In this document: positions 1 through 8,013 of the stretch, in pieces | How the letters are laid out: the number at the start of each line of letters is the position of its first letter | Numbering within the stretch: the stretch's first letter is position 1 | Made by a program: the position numbers and the translations under genes | From: Planctomycetota bacterium | Lineage (GTDB): Bacteria; Planctomycetota; Planctomycetia; Planctomycetales; Planctomycetaceae | Direction: 5' to 3' | Length of the DNA stretch: 43,094 nt | Assembly: GCA_003670925.1 (NCBI GenBank) | Contig: QWQG01000218.1 | Location: forward strand, 1-43,094 | Notes under the pieces: generated by a model | Told to the model about the DNA's origin: nothing | Database searches by the model: none | The model's input: the letters and a program-made list of their open reading frames with translations, nothing else

Positions 1-125
1 CTGGCCGGAGTTGTCTGCCCCATGAGCATTTCCATGGGACTTTGAGCCTTTGGCAAGTCTTCCAGTTCCAGTAGACCAGCTTCATCGCCCACCAGCTTCC
101 GCGTGTAGGCGACGGCATCAGCCAA
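1..125 (-). CDS. Partial unknown protein, 3' end outside window
   Basis: An open minus-strand frame runs off the left edge of the window. It reads as a plausible protein (LADAVAYTRKLVGDEAG..., then a Leu/Glu-rich stretch and a Met-rich end). The best visible start is TTG at 125-123, with no convincing ribosome binding site. A cagtgccagacac repeat begins immediately upstream (about 129-147), so the original 5' end may have been replaced by the repeat. I do not recognise the family. It is too short to judge beyond coding-like composition. Confidence 0.3.
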   Translation of the reverse strand, partial: MADAVAYTRKLVGDEAGLLELEDLPKAQSPMEMLMGQTTPA

Positions 126-228
126 GAAACATTTACAGTGCCAGACACGAATGGCGTTGTCCATCGGAATTTTGCGTTTTTGCGACCGAAAATTGCCACG
201 ACCGCGCAGCGTGAGCATTTTTACAGGA

Positions 229-341
229 CATTTTTACAGTGCCAGACACTTGACAGAGGAAAGCGAGGTTTTTATACATTTTTATAGTGCCATACATTTT
301 TATAGTGCCAGACACTTGACAGAGGAAAGCGAGGTTTTTAT
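229..341. repeat. 66-bp tandem duplication with cagtgccagacac core
   Basis: A 47-bp unit at 229-275 recurs at 295-341, giving a period of 66 bp. The copies differ at one visible base (ttacag against ttatag). Each contains the core ca(g)tgccagacac followed by ttgacagaggaaagcgagg. Partial copies of the core lie at about 129-147 and 277-294. The array ends 60 bp upstream of the Y1 transposase start. Short repeats that flank such transposases are typical of REP-associated elements, so these are probably the element's recognition repeats. That link is inferred from position. Confidence 0.75.
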
Positions 342-401
342 GCTAGTTTAGGGAGGTGGCCGGTGTTTGTTTTTTGGCCTTGGATGCAGGGGAGTTTTGT
401 G

Positions 402-1547
402 ATGCCACGGGTGAATCGGCGTGAGATTTTTGCAGATGACGAGATTCAGGCGTTTCATGTGATCAATCGCTGCGTGCGGAGGACGTTCCTGTGTGGCAAG
501 GATCGGAAGACGGGGAGAGACTTTTCGCATCGCAAACAATGGATTCGTGAGCGGCTGGAAGTTCTCGCTGGAATTTTTGCGATCGATGTGCTGGGTTTCG
601 CCGTGCTCAGCAATCACCTGCATGCTGTCGTAAGGACTCGGCCTGATGTCGTGAAAACATGGTCGGATGCGGAACTTGCCGTGCGTTGGTGGAATCTGTT
701 TCCGCAACGGCGTTTGCAAGATGGTTCTCCCGCTGAACCTACGGAACCAGAACTCCGTCATATTCGCAGCGATGCCTCAGCCTTGAAGGAGAAACGCAAG
801 CGACTGGCGAATGTGTCATGGTTTATGAAGTGTTTGTCTGAACCGATCGCGAAGCGTGGAAACCGTGAAGAAGAGGTGACCGGGCATTTTTGGGAAGCGC
901 GTTACAAGGTGCAGCCGTTGCTCGATGAAATGGCGATCGCCGCGTGTATGGCGTATGTGGATCTGAATCCGATTCGAGCAGGAATTGCGTTGACGCCGGA
1001 GACTAGTGATTTCACCAGCGTGCAGGAACGTATCGTGGATCGGCGGCTTGCCATGAATCATCCAGAGGAATCGCAAGCCCCCTCTTCCGGCCTCGTCGCC
1101 ACCTTCTCCCCCGGTGCGGAGGCGAAGGGACGTGTGGAGAATGCACAGCGGGAGAAGGGACGTGGGGGCGATGCAATGGATCGTCGCCTTGAGCATGGTG
1201 AGCGCGCAGGTTGGCTTGCTCCTATAGCTCTTGATCCGCCGCGTAAGAAAGTACGCGAGAAGCCATCGTCTCGCCGAGCCAGCAACAAAGGTTGTCTCCC
1301 GCTGACGCTGGATCAGTATTTGAAGTTGCTCGACTGGACCGGCCGCCAGCTTCGCAAGGACAAGGCAGGCCAGATCCCGGCCGAGTTCGATCCGATTCTG
1401 GAACGATTGGATTGCAGTGCGGAGTCTTGGCTGGATCTGGTTCAGAATTTCCGCAAACGCTTCCGCACCGAAGCCGGCCTTGCCGCGTCCATGCAATCCG
1501 TCAGTTCCGCCCGCCGATCACGGCGCCATGAAAATTCTTCTGCCTGA
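402..1547 (+). CDS. Y1/HUH (REP-associated type) transposase
   Basis: This is a single-strand DNA transposase of the Y1_Tnp family, which cuts and joins DNA through one tyrosine. The HUH metal-binding motif is visible as NHLHAVV (about residues 69-75). The likely catalytic tyrosine is in YVDLNPIRAG (about residues 185-194). The start at 402 (MPRVNRREIF) follows a GGGAG ribosome site. The protein is 381 residues, longer than a minimal Y1 transposase. The extra length is a C-terminal region with a basic linker and a planctomycete-type tail (LTLDQYLKLLDWTGRQ). A dispersed repeat is embedded in frame in the linker. Repeats upstream (229-341) probably belong to the same element. It appears intact. 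Confidence 0.85.
   Translation: MPRVNRREIFADDEIQAFHVINRCVRRTFLCGKDRKTGRDFSHRKQWIRERLEVLAGIFAIDVLGFAVLSNHLHAVVRTRPDVVKTWSDAELAVRWWNLFPQRRLQDGSPAEPTEPELRHIRSDASALKEKRKRLANVSWFMKCLSEPIAKRGNREEEVTGHFWEARYKVQPLLDEMAIAACMAYVDLNPIRAGIALTPETSDFTSVQERIVDRRLAMNHPEESQAPSSGLVATFSPGAEAKGRVENAQREKGRGGDAMDRRLEHGERAGWLAPIALDPPRKKVREKPSSRRASNKGCLPLTLDQYLKLLDWTGRQLRKDKAGQIPAEFDPILERLDCSAESWLDLVQNFRKRFRTEAGLAASMQSVSSARRSRRHENSSA
1078..1133 (+). repeat. Dispersed repeat embedded in frame in transposase gene
   Basis: The stretch cccctcttccggcctcg, followed by gccaccttctcccc and a gaaggga segment, matches the repeat found twice at 12540-12640. Here it lies inside the transposase reading frame and is translated as a Ser/Pro/Gly-rich linker (APSSGLVATFSPG...) without breaking the gene. 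Confidence 0.6.
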
Positions 1548-1676
1548 CGTCACACAAAATCTAAGCCAGTGCGTTGCGTTTCCGCAAGCTGTGATTGCGT
1601 GATGCTGCGTCTCGCAAAAGGGCAGTCACTTGCTCGAGGAGAAAGCTCGACGTGATCCCAAAGGGGGGATTGCAAC

Positions 1677-1709
1677 AAAAAACTCCGCCGGGATGAGCGA
1701 CGGAGTTTT
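1677..1709 (-). terminator. Intrinsic terminator of tRNA-His
   Basis: On the minus strand, aaaactccg and cggagtttt form a nine-pair stem around a GC-containing loop, followed by a run of T. It lies about 20 bases past the 3' end of the tRNA-His gene, in the right orientation to end that transcript. Confidence 0.75.
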
Positions 1710-1726
1710 AAGGTGCGATAAAAATG

Positions 1727-1801
1727 GGTGGCTAACCGGGCTTGAACCGGCGGCCTCCAGAACCACAATCTGGCGCTCTAACCAACTGAGCTATAGCCAC
1801 C
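1727..1801 (-). tRNA. tRNA-His (anticodon GTG)
   Basis: The minus-strand sequence folds as a full cloverleaf: acceptor stem GTGGCTA/TAGCCAC, D arm GCTC...GAGC, anticodon stem CCAGA/TCTGG with loop TTGTGGT (anticodon GTG), and T arm GCCGG TTCAAGC CCGGT. The extra G at -1 (position 1801) pairs with C73 (position 1727), which is the identity element of tRNA-His. The 3' CCA is not fully encoded. A promoter lies upstream and a terminator downstream, so it is an independent unit. Confidence 0.95.
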
Positions 1802-1815
1802 ATGCACAGGGGGGA

Positions 1816-1844
1816 ATCGTAGCCTTTTAGCAGCGGGCATTCAA
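1816..1844 (-). promoter_or_regulatory. Sigma70-type promoter of tRNA-His
   Basis: On the minus strand, TTGAAT (1844-1839) and TACGAT (1821-1816) are separated by exactly 17 bases. The -10 box ends 14 bases before the tRNA 5' end. Spacing and sequence fit a housekeeping promoter; this is read by eye. Confidence 0.6.
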
Positions 1845-2080
1845 GTTTCTACCCCCTGAATGAGACAGCTTTCGGCGAGTCGGGGTTCGCGACTGCAGCA
1901 AAACTGCCTTAGCTCGGTCTTCTTGTCTAATTGGCAGGACTGGAATTCTTCCCTGCGGCGGGAATTCACGGGCTTTGTATCGTTTCGCGGGCACATTGTT
2001 AACTCTTGGTAGACTCCAGTCGTCATATTCGGAAGAATCCCAATCACGACTCGCCGGGAAGAATTGATTGAAAGGCACAA

Positions 2081-3022
2081 ATGTCCGTTATCGTCGCAAA
2101 AGACCTCTGTCGCACCTACGGTTCGCGGCGCGGGATCAGCGATGTCAATCTGACGATCAATGCTGGAGAGATCTTTGGGTTCCTTGGCCCTAATGGGGCT
2201 GGAAAATCGACGGCGATTCGAGTTCTGATGGGATTGCTCCGCGCCAGTTCGGGGACGGCGAGGATTTTTGGCAAGGATTGCTGGCGCGAAGGTTCGACCA
2301 TTCGTCGGGATATCGGTTATGTGGCTGGCGATGTGCGTCTGTATTCTTGGCTGACCACCCGTCGCGGACTCCGCATGATTTCGAAGATTCACGGTCGTGA
2401 TCTGTTGCCCAATGGGCTTAGGCTGGCAGAGCGATTTCGTTTAGAGCCGGATCTTGTCATACGAAAAATGTCACGAGGAAATCGCCAGAAAGTGGCTCTT
2501 GTGCTGGCACTTGCTCATGCGCCACAACTTGTCATTCTGGATGAACCTACCTCCGGACTTGATCCGCTGATGCAGGACACATTGATGATGTGCTTGCGGG
2601 AACTGGCGCGCGAAGGTCGCACGGTGATGTTTTCCAGTCATACGTTAAGTGAAGTGGAAACACTTTGCGATCGCATTGCCATCGTGCGGGACGGACAGAT
2701 TGTGGAAGATTCGCAACTGCTCGCTTTGAAAGCTCAGGCCCCGCGCCAAATTGTGGTCACATTGCAGGAGCAGCAACGGGCGTCCGATATTCAATGGCCG
2801 AGTGGCGTGGATGTGAAATACGAGCCGAGTTCATCTCCGGAGCAGGATGCATTAATGACCGCTTTAATCGTGCCGCCAGCGCTTCGCCACCGAATCTGTG
2901 TTCTAGAACTGTTGGGCACATCGACACCATTCATGCAGTGGGCGGCAGGGCAGCACTTTGCTGATGTTGTGATCGGCTCACCGGCGTTGGAGGTGTTGTT
3001 TCGACGGTACTATCAGGAATGA
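2081..3022 (+). CDS. ABC-2 transporter ATP-binding protein
   Basis: This is the ATPase subunit of an ABC-2 type exporter, which drives the membrane protein encoded next. Walker A is GPNGAGKST (residues 36-44), the signature is the divergent MSRGNRQK (130-137), Walker B with the catalytic Glu is LVILDE (150-155), and the H-loop SH is at 186-187. The C-terminal 100 residues form the extension common in ABC-2 ATPases. The 313-residue length is normal. The permease gene starts 113 bases downstream on the same strand, so the two likely form one exporter. The substrate cannot be told from sequence. Confidence 0.9.
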   Translation: MSVIVAKDLCRTYGSRRGISDVNLTINAGEIFGFLGPNGAGKSTAIRVLMGLLRASSGTARIFGKDCWREGSTIRRDIGYVAGDVRLYSWLTTRRGLRMISKIHGRDLLPNGLRLAERFRLEPDLVIRKMSRGNRQKVALVLALAHAPQLVILDEPTSGLDPLMQDTLMMCLRELAREGRTVMFSSHTLSEVETLCDRIAIVRDGQIVEDSQLLALKAQAPRQIVVTLQEQQRASDIQWPSGVDVKYEPSSSPEQDALMTALIVPPALRHRICVLELLGTSTPFMQWAAGQHFADVVIGSPALEVLFRRYYQE

Positions 3023-3135
3023 TCAATTTCGAATTACCAATGAATCGCAAGTGCCCGAGACAGGAGTCGCCCGGATGACAACGGCCATTGGCACATAAGC
3101 AGGCTGCGATTCATTGGACATTGGGACTTAAATGT

Positions 3136-3948
3136 ATGTCTGGCTTGTTGAGTAAAATCTGGATGGAAGTCCGCTGGCCAGTCCTTTGGTTCAGTCTGGG
3201 ACTGTGCGCAATCATGGGACTGCTGACCGCACTGCTGCCGAAGATCCTAGGTAACATCCATGTGATGTTCGGCAAAATGCCCATGGTCAAACCGCTGATT
3301 ACGGCATTGCTGGGAGTTGATCCGGGCGACCAGATGTCGTCACAACTTTCCCAAGCTTTTCTGTGGGTACATCCCACGGTCTTGACACTCATCTGGGCGC
3401 ACGAAGTGATGTATTGTTCGCGCATGCCTGCGGGTGAGATTGATCGCGGCACGGCGGATTTTTTGCTGTGTCTGCCGGTATCGCGTTGGAAAGTGTTTTC
3501 GGCGGAGACGATTGGCTGGCTGATTTCGGGTGTTTGTCTCTTGGCGTGCGGTTATGCCGGGCATCTGACGGCATCGTTCACCGTACAGCCTGAAATGCGG
3601 TTGTCGGTCTCTCATACAATGATGGTGATGGCTAATCTCGCGGCGGTTTATCTGGCGGTGGGGAGTTTCGCATTCTTTCTATCAGCGTTGAGCGATCGCC
3701 GTGGTCGTGCGATTGGGATGATCTTTGCGATCATGCTCGCGTCATTCCTGCTGAATTTTCTGGCTCAGTTTCAGGACTGGGCGAAGAGCGTCTCATGGCT
3801 GTCGGTCATGGAGTATTACCGTCCAGCGATTATCATTCAGACGGGTACGTTTCCTAGGTCCGATATCGGGATTTTGCTTTGTCTTGCTGCGATATTCTGG
3901 ACCGCCAGCGGTGTCACGTTTCGGATGAGAAGCATCTGCACCGTGTAA
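3136..3948 (+). CDS. ABC-2 type transporter permease
   Basis: This is the membrane subunit partnering the ATPase at 2081. About six hydrophobic segments are visible: one after the short N-terminus (VLWFSLGLCAIMGLLTALL), then HPTVLTLIWA, TIGWLISGVCLLACGYA, MVMANLAAVYLAVGSFAFFL, GMIFAIMLASFLLNFLA, and one at the C-terminus. The segment EIDRGTADFLLCLPVSRW matches the conserved ABC-2 permease loop, in which E and GT precede the LP.SR turn. I chose ATG 3136 because the longer TTG start at 3088 would add a polar stretch without the family's pattern. The product is 270 residues. Confidence 0.85.
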   Translation: MSGLLSKIWMEVRWPVLWFSLGLCAIMGLLTALLPKILGNIHVMFGKMPMVKPLITALLGVDPGDQMSSQLSQAFLWVHPTVLTLIWAHEVMYCSRMPAGEIDRGTADFLLCLPVSRWKVFSAETIGWLISGVCLLACGYAGHLTASFTVQPEMRLSVSHTMMVMANLAAVYLAVGSFAFFLSALSDRRGRAIGMIFAIMLASFLLNFLAQFQDWAKSVSWLSVMEYYRPAIIIQTGTFPRSDIGILLCLAAIFWTASGVTFRMRSICTV

Positions 3949-4522
3949 GAATGTCAGGTTAACTCTCGAAAGTTTGGCGTTCTGTCAATTGGGATTGAAT
4001 GAGGCTTTTTTGCATCTTTGGAAAAATCAGAGGAAAATTAGTGGGATGCCTCGGGAATTGTGGAGGCAGATGTCTAAATTCCGGTGGGTCGTCGCAAAAG
4101 AGCGAGGGATGTGTGGAATTGGTGGGCGTTTGTGAGAAAAACAGCACCATTCTTTTTTATTTGGCTTAGAAAATCACCGCTTAAATGAGTTTTGTGCGAA
4201 GACCGCAGGCACTGCGTGGCACTTCTCCAAAGCTTGTAAGACACTGTGTGGATGCTTAACGAATCGTTAACCCGATTGATTACTTTTGCTCGAAGGTCAG
4301 GCGAAGCTTGAAGCATCGGGCAAGGGCTTTCATCTGACACCGTATCTTTCCTCGCCTCAGAAACAACAAAATATCAGCCCGGCAACATCTAAGTTGCTCA
4401 TCGAACCCGATCCCGGGGCTGGAAATTGAGCAGCATGCAAGCTGTCACAGATGAGATTCAGGCGCGCATTAAAGCAGCATCCAGTCAATTGATGCAACTC
4501 AGTGATTCAGGAAACAATTCGC
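3949..4522. other. Long intergenic region upstream of lexA-like gene
   Basis: This stretch of 574 bases holds no convincing gene. The open frames here lack ribosome sites and family signatures. It is relatively AT-rich and contains a perfect 15-bp palindrome (4256-4270). The length suggests regulatory content for the lexA-like gene. Confidence 0.5.
4256..4270. promoter_or_regulatory. Perfect 15-bp palindrome, candidate operator
   Basis: TTAACGA-A-TCGTTAA is a perfect 7-1-7 inverted repeat in the gap before the lexA-like gene, 253 bases upstream of its ATG. Its size and symmetry suit a dimeric helix-turn-helix repressor. Binding by the LexA-like protein is only a guess, and no second copy was seen in the window. 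Confidence 0.4.
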
Positions 4523-5161
4523 ATGCAAAGTCCGATAAAACGAATCGCATTGACAACGCGTCAGCGGGAAATTTACGAGTTTCTGCGGGACAAGATTGTC
4601 AATCGTGGCTATGGTCCAACAGTTCGGGAAATTGGGACGCATTTCAGTATTCGTTCACCAAATGGTGTTATGTGTCATCTGAAAGCCCTCGAGCGGAAGG
4701 GCTTGATCAGCCGGGAACAGAATATGTCCCGGGCGATTCAGCTTTCGGACGCGCCACAGAATCGCCTATCAGTCACGTTGATTGGGACTGCGTCGACTGG
4801 GGGCCCAATCCAGCCGTCAGTAGCATCAGACGAATCTGTATCGTTCGGTACGGTCTTTGAGGGCCCTGAAATTGTCTGTCTGCGTGTGGAGGGAAACGGT
4901 TTCCTGCAACTCAATATCGCGAGCGGTGATTTTATTATCGTGAATCGCGAATCACCGCCGCAGCCCGGTTGCTTAGTCGCCGCCATAGACGATCGACATG
5001 CTGTCATTCTCTGCACAGTGCAGGAAGGCACGAACCAACTCATACACGCCAGTTCCGCTGCCTTACCGCCTCGTGAAGTGCTGGGGGTAATCACGGGAGT
5101 CATCAGGAAGTTCCGTGTTCCGGTAGCCGGAGCGGCAGATACGCCGAAAACAGGAATGTGA
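4523..5161 (+). CDS. lexA: LexA-family repressor with degenerate peptidase
   Basis: The N-terminal half (residues 1-75) is a clear LexA winged helix: TTRQREIYEFLRDKI, GYGPTVREIG and SPNGVMCHLKALERKG are all present, so DNA binding looks intact. The C-terminal S24 peptidase fold is also recognisable. However, the Ala-Gly cleavage site is Thr-Gly (about residues 92-93), the catalytic serine motif GDSM is GNGF (124-127), and the catalytic lysine is Leu or Cys (about 163-164). The product therefore should not cleave itself when RecA is activated. ATG 4523 is preceded by an AGGA site; upstream frame residues look non-native. It could be a constitutive repressor, a repressor with another inducing signal, or a paralogue of a working LexA elsewhere. 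Confidence 0.85.
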   Translation: MQSPIKRIALTTRQREIYEFLRDKIVNRGYGPTVREIGTHFSIRSPNGVMCHLKALERKGLISREQNMSRAIQLSDAPQNRLSVTLIGTASTGGPIQPSVASDESVSFGTVFEGPEIVCLRVEGNGFLQLNIASGDFIIVNRESPPQPGCLVAAIDDRHAVILCTVQEGTNQLIHASSAALPPREVLGVITGVIRKFRVPVAGAADTPKTGM

Positions 5162-5247
5162 GAGGCTGGCTGCGACTGGCTCATTAAAGGGTAACTTGCA
5201 GAAGTTTCGGCAAGAGCGATGCGCGGTAATGTGATTGACATCCGCCC

Positions 5248-6333
5248 TCATTTTTTCCCAATTGGATCCAGTTCCTGCATGGCGAGAATCGATGCGTCGG
5301 TATGTGGAAACGTCGTGATTACAGACGTCATCATGCGATCGCGTTCAGGACTAGGCGGAACATCACGGGCTCGTTCAAAAATCTTAGTTGCTTGAACTTC
5401 CTCGCGTGCTTGCAGTGCGGTAAGTTCTGAGGCCAGTTTTTCTTTTCGCCCCTTTGAGAGGGATGACTTGATGTACTGAAACCGATGAACGGACACATTC
5501 TTCTGGGCATTCACATCACCTTTAACGAGTTGTGTCGCATCACCCAGTTTGACGAGCAACTGGAAAGGATCCTCGGTGTGCCCGTTGCGCCATTCGAACT
5601 GATTGACAATGATGGTAAACCGACCCGCCGGAGCAGTTCGTTCCAGCCAGCGGACATTTTCCACGGGGTCCTCGGAAAACTTCTTATCCGTGTCGGTTAG
5701 CGGCGAGGCATTCATGTCCACATCAAGGTTTCCCTTGCAGTTGGAAGTGCGATGAGAGTATGAGACGTGTTCTCCCGACGGAGCAATGACATGCAGATCG
5801 ACATCGTTAAGTGTGTTCCATGCAAGGGAAAACTGGACTTCCCCTGGGCGTCCGCCTGCTTTTTCCACGCGTCCTTGGATTCCAGAGGCAATGGCAGCAA
5901 TCGCCGTAGGAACTCCTAAACCAGACTGGTTTGAATCGCTTGCCGCAAATGCAGTGAGATCAATTTTCGTCTCCGCCGCCGCTCCGGAATCTGGCATGAT
6001 TAGGGATGTGATTTCGGGCAGATTCAGGGGAGTTGTTTTCGTCTCAAAAAGGTCCGGATCAGACAAATCAAGCATATCTTCACCTTCGCCTGGCAGTTCA
6101 CTAAAGTGGACTTCTGTTGACAACAGAGCTGACGAGTCTTGCTGTGCAAACATGATCAGACTCAGAGCGAGGAGTGCTAGGACATGAATAACGATACTGG
6201 TTCCGCTGCTGCTGAGCAGGCTCCGTACGGGAAGCCGCACTGAAGCCGCATCTGTGTTTTTGCTGACAGGAACGATCAGGACAGGCTGTCTGAGATTTTC
6301 GGAAGTCGGCGCCATACTGCTATTGTGCCGCAC
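5248..6333 (-). CDS. Membrane-anchored protein with YfaP/DUF2135-like domain
   Basis: The product has 361 residues, or 355 if translation starts at the second Met. A cytoplasmic N-terminus is followed by one membrane span (about residues 44-65, IVIHVLALLALSLIMF). A low-complexity Asp/Glu-rich spacer follows. A beta domain then carries VQFSLAWNTLNDVDLHV, the SYSHRTSNCKGNLDVD stretch and AGRFTIIVNQFEW, which resemble the YfaP/DUF2135 domain. The C-terminus is charged and probably helical. It probably displays a ligand-binding beta domain on the outside of the cytoplasmic membrane. It converges with the lexA-like gene (86-base gap). Function unknown. Confidence 0.7.
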   Translation of the reverse strand: MRHNSSMAPTSENLRQPVLIVPVSKNTDAASVRLPVRSLLSSSGTSIVIHVLALLALSLIMFAQQDSSALLSTEVHFSELPGEGEDMLDLSDPDLFETKTTPLNLPEITSLIMPDSGAAAETKIDLTAFAASDSNQSGLGVPTAIAAIASGIQGRVEKAGGRPGEVQFSLAWNTLNDVDLHVIAPSGEHVSYSHRTSNCKGNLDVDMNASPLTDTDKKFSEDPVENVRWLERTAPAGRFTIIVNQFEWRNGHTEDPFQLLVKLGDATQLVKGDVNAQKNVSVHRFQYIKSSLSKGRKEKLASELTALQAREEVQATKIFERARDVPPSPERDRMMTSVITTFPHTDASILAMQELDPIGKK

Positions 6334-6850
6334 ATAATCAGCAACTCAAGCCACGTAATGACCGTTTTTCCAGAATTTCAACCGAGCAAGCGGCTAAAGT
6401 TCTCCCGCTGGAGTACCATAAGACAATGATCAATGCGCGGTTTTATTTTGGGCCACAGACAGACGCAGATGAACGCAGAAAAAACTGCACCCGTGGCCAA
6501 TGCATCCAAGTTAGAGCTGTCCTCCTCACGTGCAAAATCTTCGCACGGCGCGCAAATCCCGGCACGCATAAACGGGGAACACGAGACTCCACGCGGCCAG
6601 ACATGCGTCCGGCGAGCGGAGCGGCGTGAGCCCTCATCGTACCTTGTTTTTGGACCGGCAAGCTGACGCATGCCGCTCACCAATTATCTCCCTCATTACC
6701 GCGCGGAGTCTAATTGACGCTGATTTTTACTGATGCTGTGAATCTCGTGGATTAGGGTAGGGCAGCGTCGATTAGTATTCCAAGGGTTTGTCACTTTGGG
6801 TTGCGAGCGAAGTCCAAACCAAGTCTATCAGCGTTTATCTGAGAATTTTT
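6334..6850. other. Repeat-bearing intergenic region
   Basis: There is no convincing gene in these 517 bases. Pieces such as ccacagacagacgcagatga (from about 6452), gacgctgatttttactgatg (6717-6736) and atcagcgtttatctgag (about 6827-6843) resemble the degenerate 'cacagat/cacggat' dispersed repeats scattered through planctomycete intergenic DNA. The overlapping open frames are compositionally unlike genes. Confidence 0.5.
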
Positions 6851-7729
6851 TCATGCGTTTCGTATCGGCCTCCGAATGGCCTCAATAATGGCGCTGTTGT
6901 CCAGTTCACCTAGACCTAGGGCCTCTGCTTGTTCCAATAGCGAGCGATGCGTGTCTGCTAGCGGCAGATTGAGTCCGACGGCGGATGCGGCGTTCAGCAT
7001 CAGGCGGACGTCCTTCAAATGTTGCGAAAGCTTTGCCTGCGTCGTAAAGTCGCCCTCGATCATCTTTCGTCCCTTGGTGTCCATCTGCCGTGAATAGGCT
7101 GCACTCCCGCGAAGTATGTCGAGGGCAGATGTGGGATTAATGCCAAGGGATTCAGCAAACACTAGACCTTCTGCGAGGGCCGCTCGATTCAGGCCAAGGA
7201 CAAGGTTGCTTACCAACTTCATTCTTGCCGCGTTGCCGCAGGCCCCGACATAGCATACGTTTTTACCAAGAGCACGCCAAAGATCATGGCACGCCTCAAA
7301 AGCCGGTTGTTGGCCGCTGACGATGATGGTTGCGTCACCCTGCCGCGTCTGTTCACTGGAACCAGAAATCGGTGAATCCAGATAACATACCCCGCCGTGC
7401 GCCAGTCTTTGTTCCCTGATGACACTGTGTTTCGGGTCACCGGTCGTCGTATCGATCACAATTTGCCCGTGTCGCAAGCTGCTTTCCAAACGCTGCAGGA
7501 CAGATTCCACGACCTCGCTGGAATACAGACTTACAATCACGCGATCACAGTCTGCAAGCGGATTGTCACTCCACACGGCCCCACGTTCTATGAGCGGCAC
7601 AGCTTTTTCTCGCGTGCGATTCCAGACGTACGGGACAAATTGATATTCAAGCAGCCGCTCGACGATAGCCGTTCCCATCAATCCCAGCCCAATCACACCG
7701 ACTCGCAGCTTAGATTCAATCGACTGCAT
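6851..7729 (-). CDS. NAD(P)-dependent beta-hydroxyacid dehydrogenase
   Basis: A member of the 3-hydroxyisobutyrate/6-phosphogluconate dehydrogenase family, which oxidises beta-hydroxyacids or reduces the matching semialdehydes with NAD(P). The Rossmann motif GVIGLGLMGTAI lies near residues 11-22. The substrate motif is DSPISGS (about 118-124). The catalytic lysine is in GNAARMKLVSNL (about 165-176). The all-alpha C-terminal domain is complete, and at 292 residues it is full length. Substrate cannot be assigned: hydroxyisobutyrate, tartronate semialdehyde and glyoxylate reductases all share these motifs. Confidence 0.85.
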   Translation of the reverse strand: MQSIESKLRVGVIGLGLMGTAIVERLLEYQFVPYVWNRTREKAVPLIERGAVWSDNPLADCDRVIVSLYSSEVVESVLQRLESSLRHGQIVIDTTTGDPKHSVIREQRLAHGGVCYLDSPISGSSEQTRQGDATIIVSGQQPAFEACHDLWRALGKNVCYVGACGNAARMKLVSNLVLGLNRAALAEGLVFAESLGINPTSALDILRGSAAYSRQMDTKGRKMIEGDFTTQAKLSQHLKDVRLMLNAASAVGLNLPLADTHRSLLEQAEALGLGELDNSAIIEAIRRPIRNA

Positions 7730-7883
7730 GGATCACCACAATTCGAGTCCAGGGGAGCGTTTTTGATGGTTTCTATTCGCCGTCAGCCATTGATGCACCA
7801 GCACATGTGAGACTTATGGCCCGAACTCTTCTGAAGTCCGGCTCCTGGTCGAAACACGCGTGCCAATCATTTGGTTTCAAGCA

Positions 7884-7919
7884 AAAAGCCCACACGGTGC
7901 AACTGCGCTGTGTGGGCTT
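7884..7919 (-). terminator. Intrinsic terminator downstream of the protease gene
   Basis: On the minus strand, AAGCCCACAC pairs with GTGTGGGCTT around a short loop and is followed by TTTTT. It lies about 95 bases past the stop of the tail-specific protease gene and would end that transcript before the dehydrogenase gene. Confidence 0.75.
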
Positions 7920-8013
7920 GGGTGTTGAATCTCGACGAAAACGGTTCTTGTCGTCGCCGCTGTCTATGCCCGCGCCCTGTTTGATCTGAGACGCGAGTGG
8001 AACCGTAAGTTGA

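Noticed and set aside
129-341. CRISPR array
   Set aside because: Only two full repeats with a 66-bp period, unequal spacers made of further repeat pieces, and no cas genes.
4426-4860. 144-residue frame overlapping the lexA-like start
   Set aside because: It lacks motifs and overlaps the strongly supported LexA helix-turn-helix in another frame.
6378-6683. Overlapping short frames on both strands
   Set aside because: They lie in degenerate dispersed repeats and do not resemble proteins.
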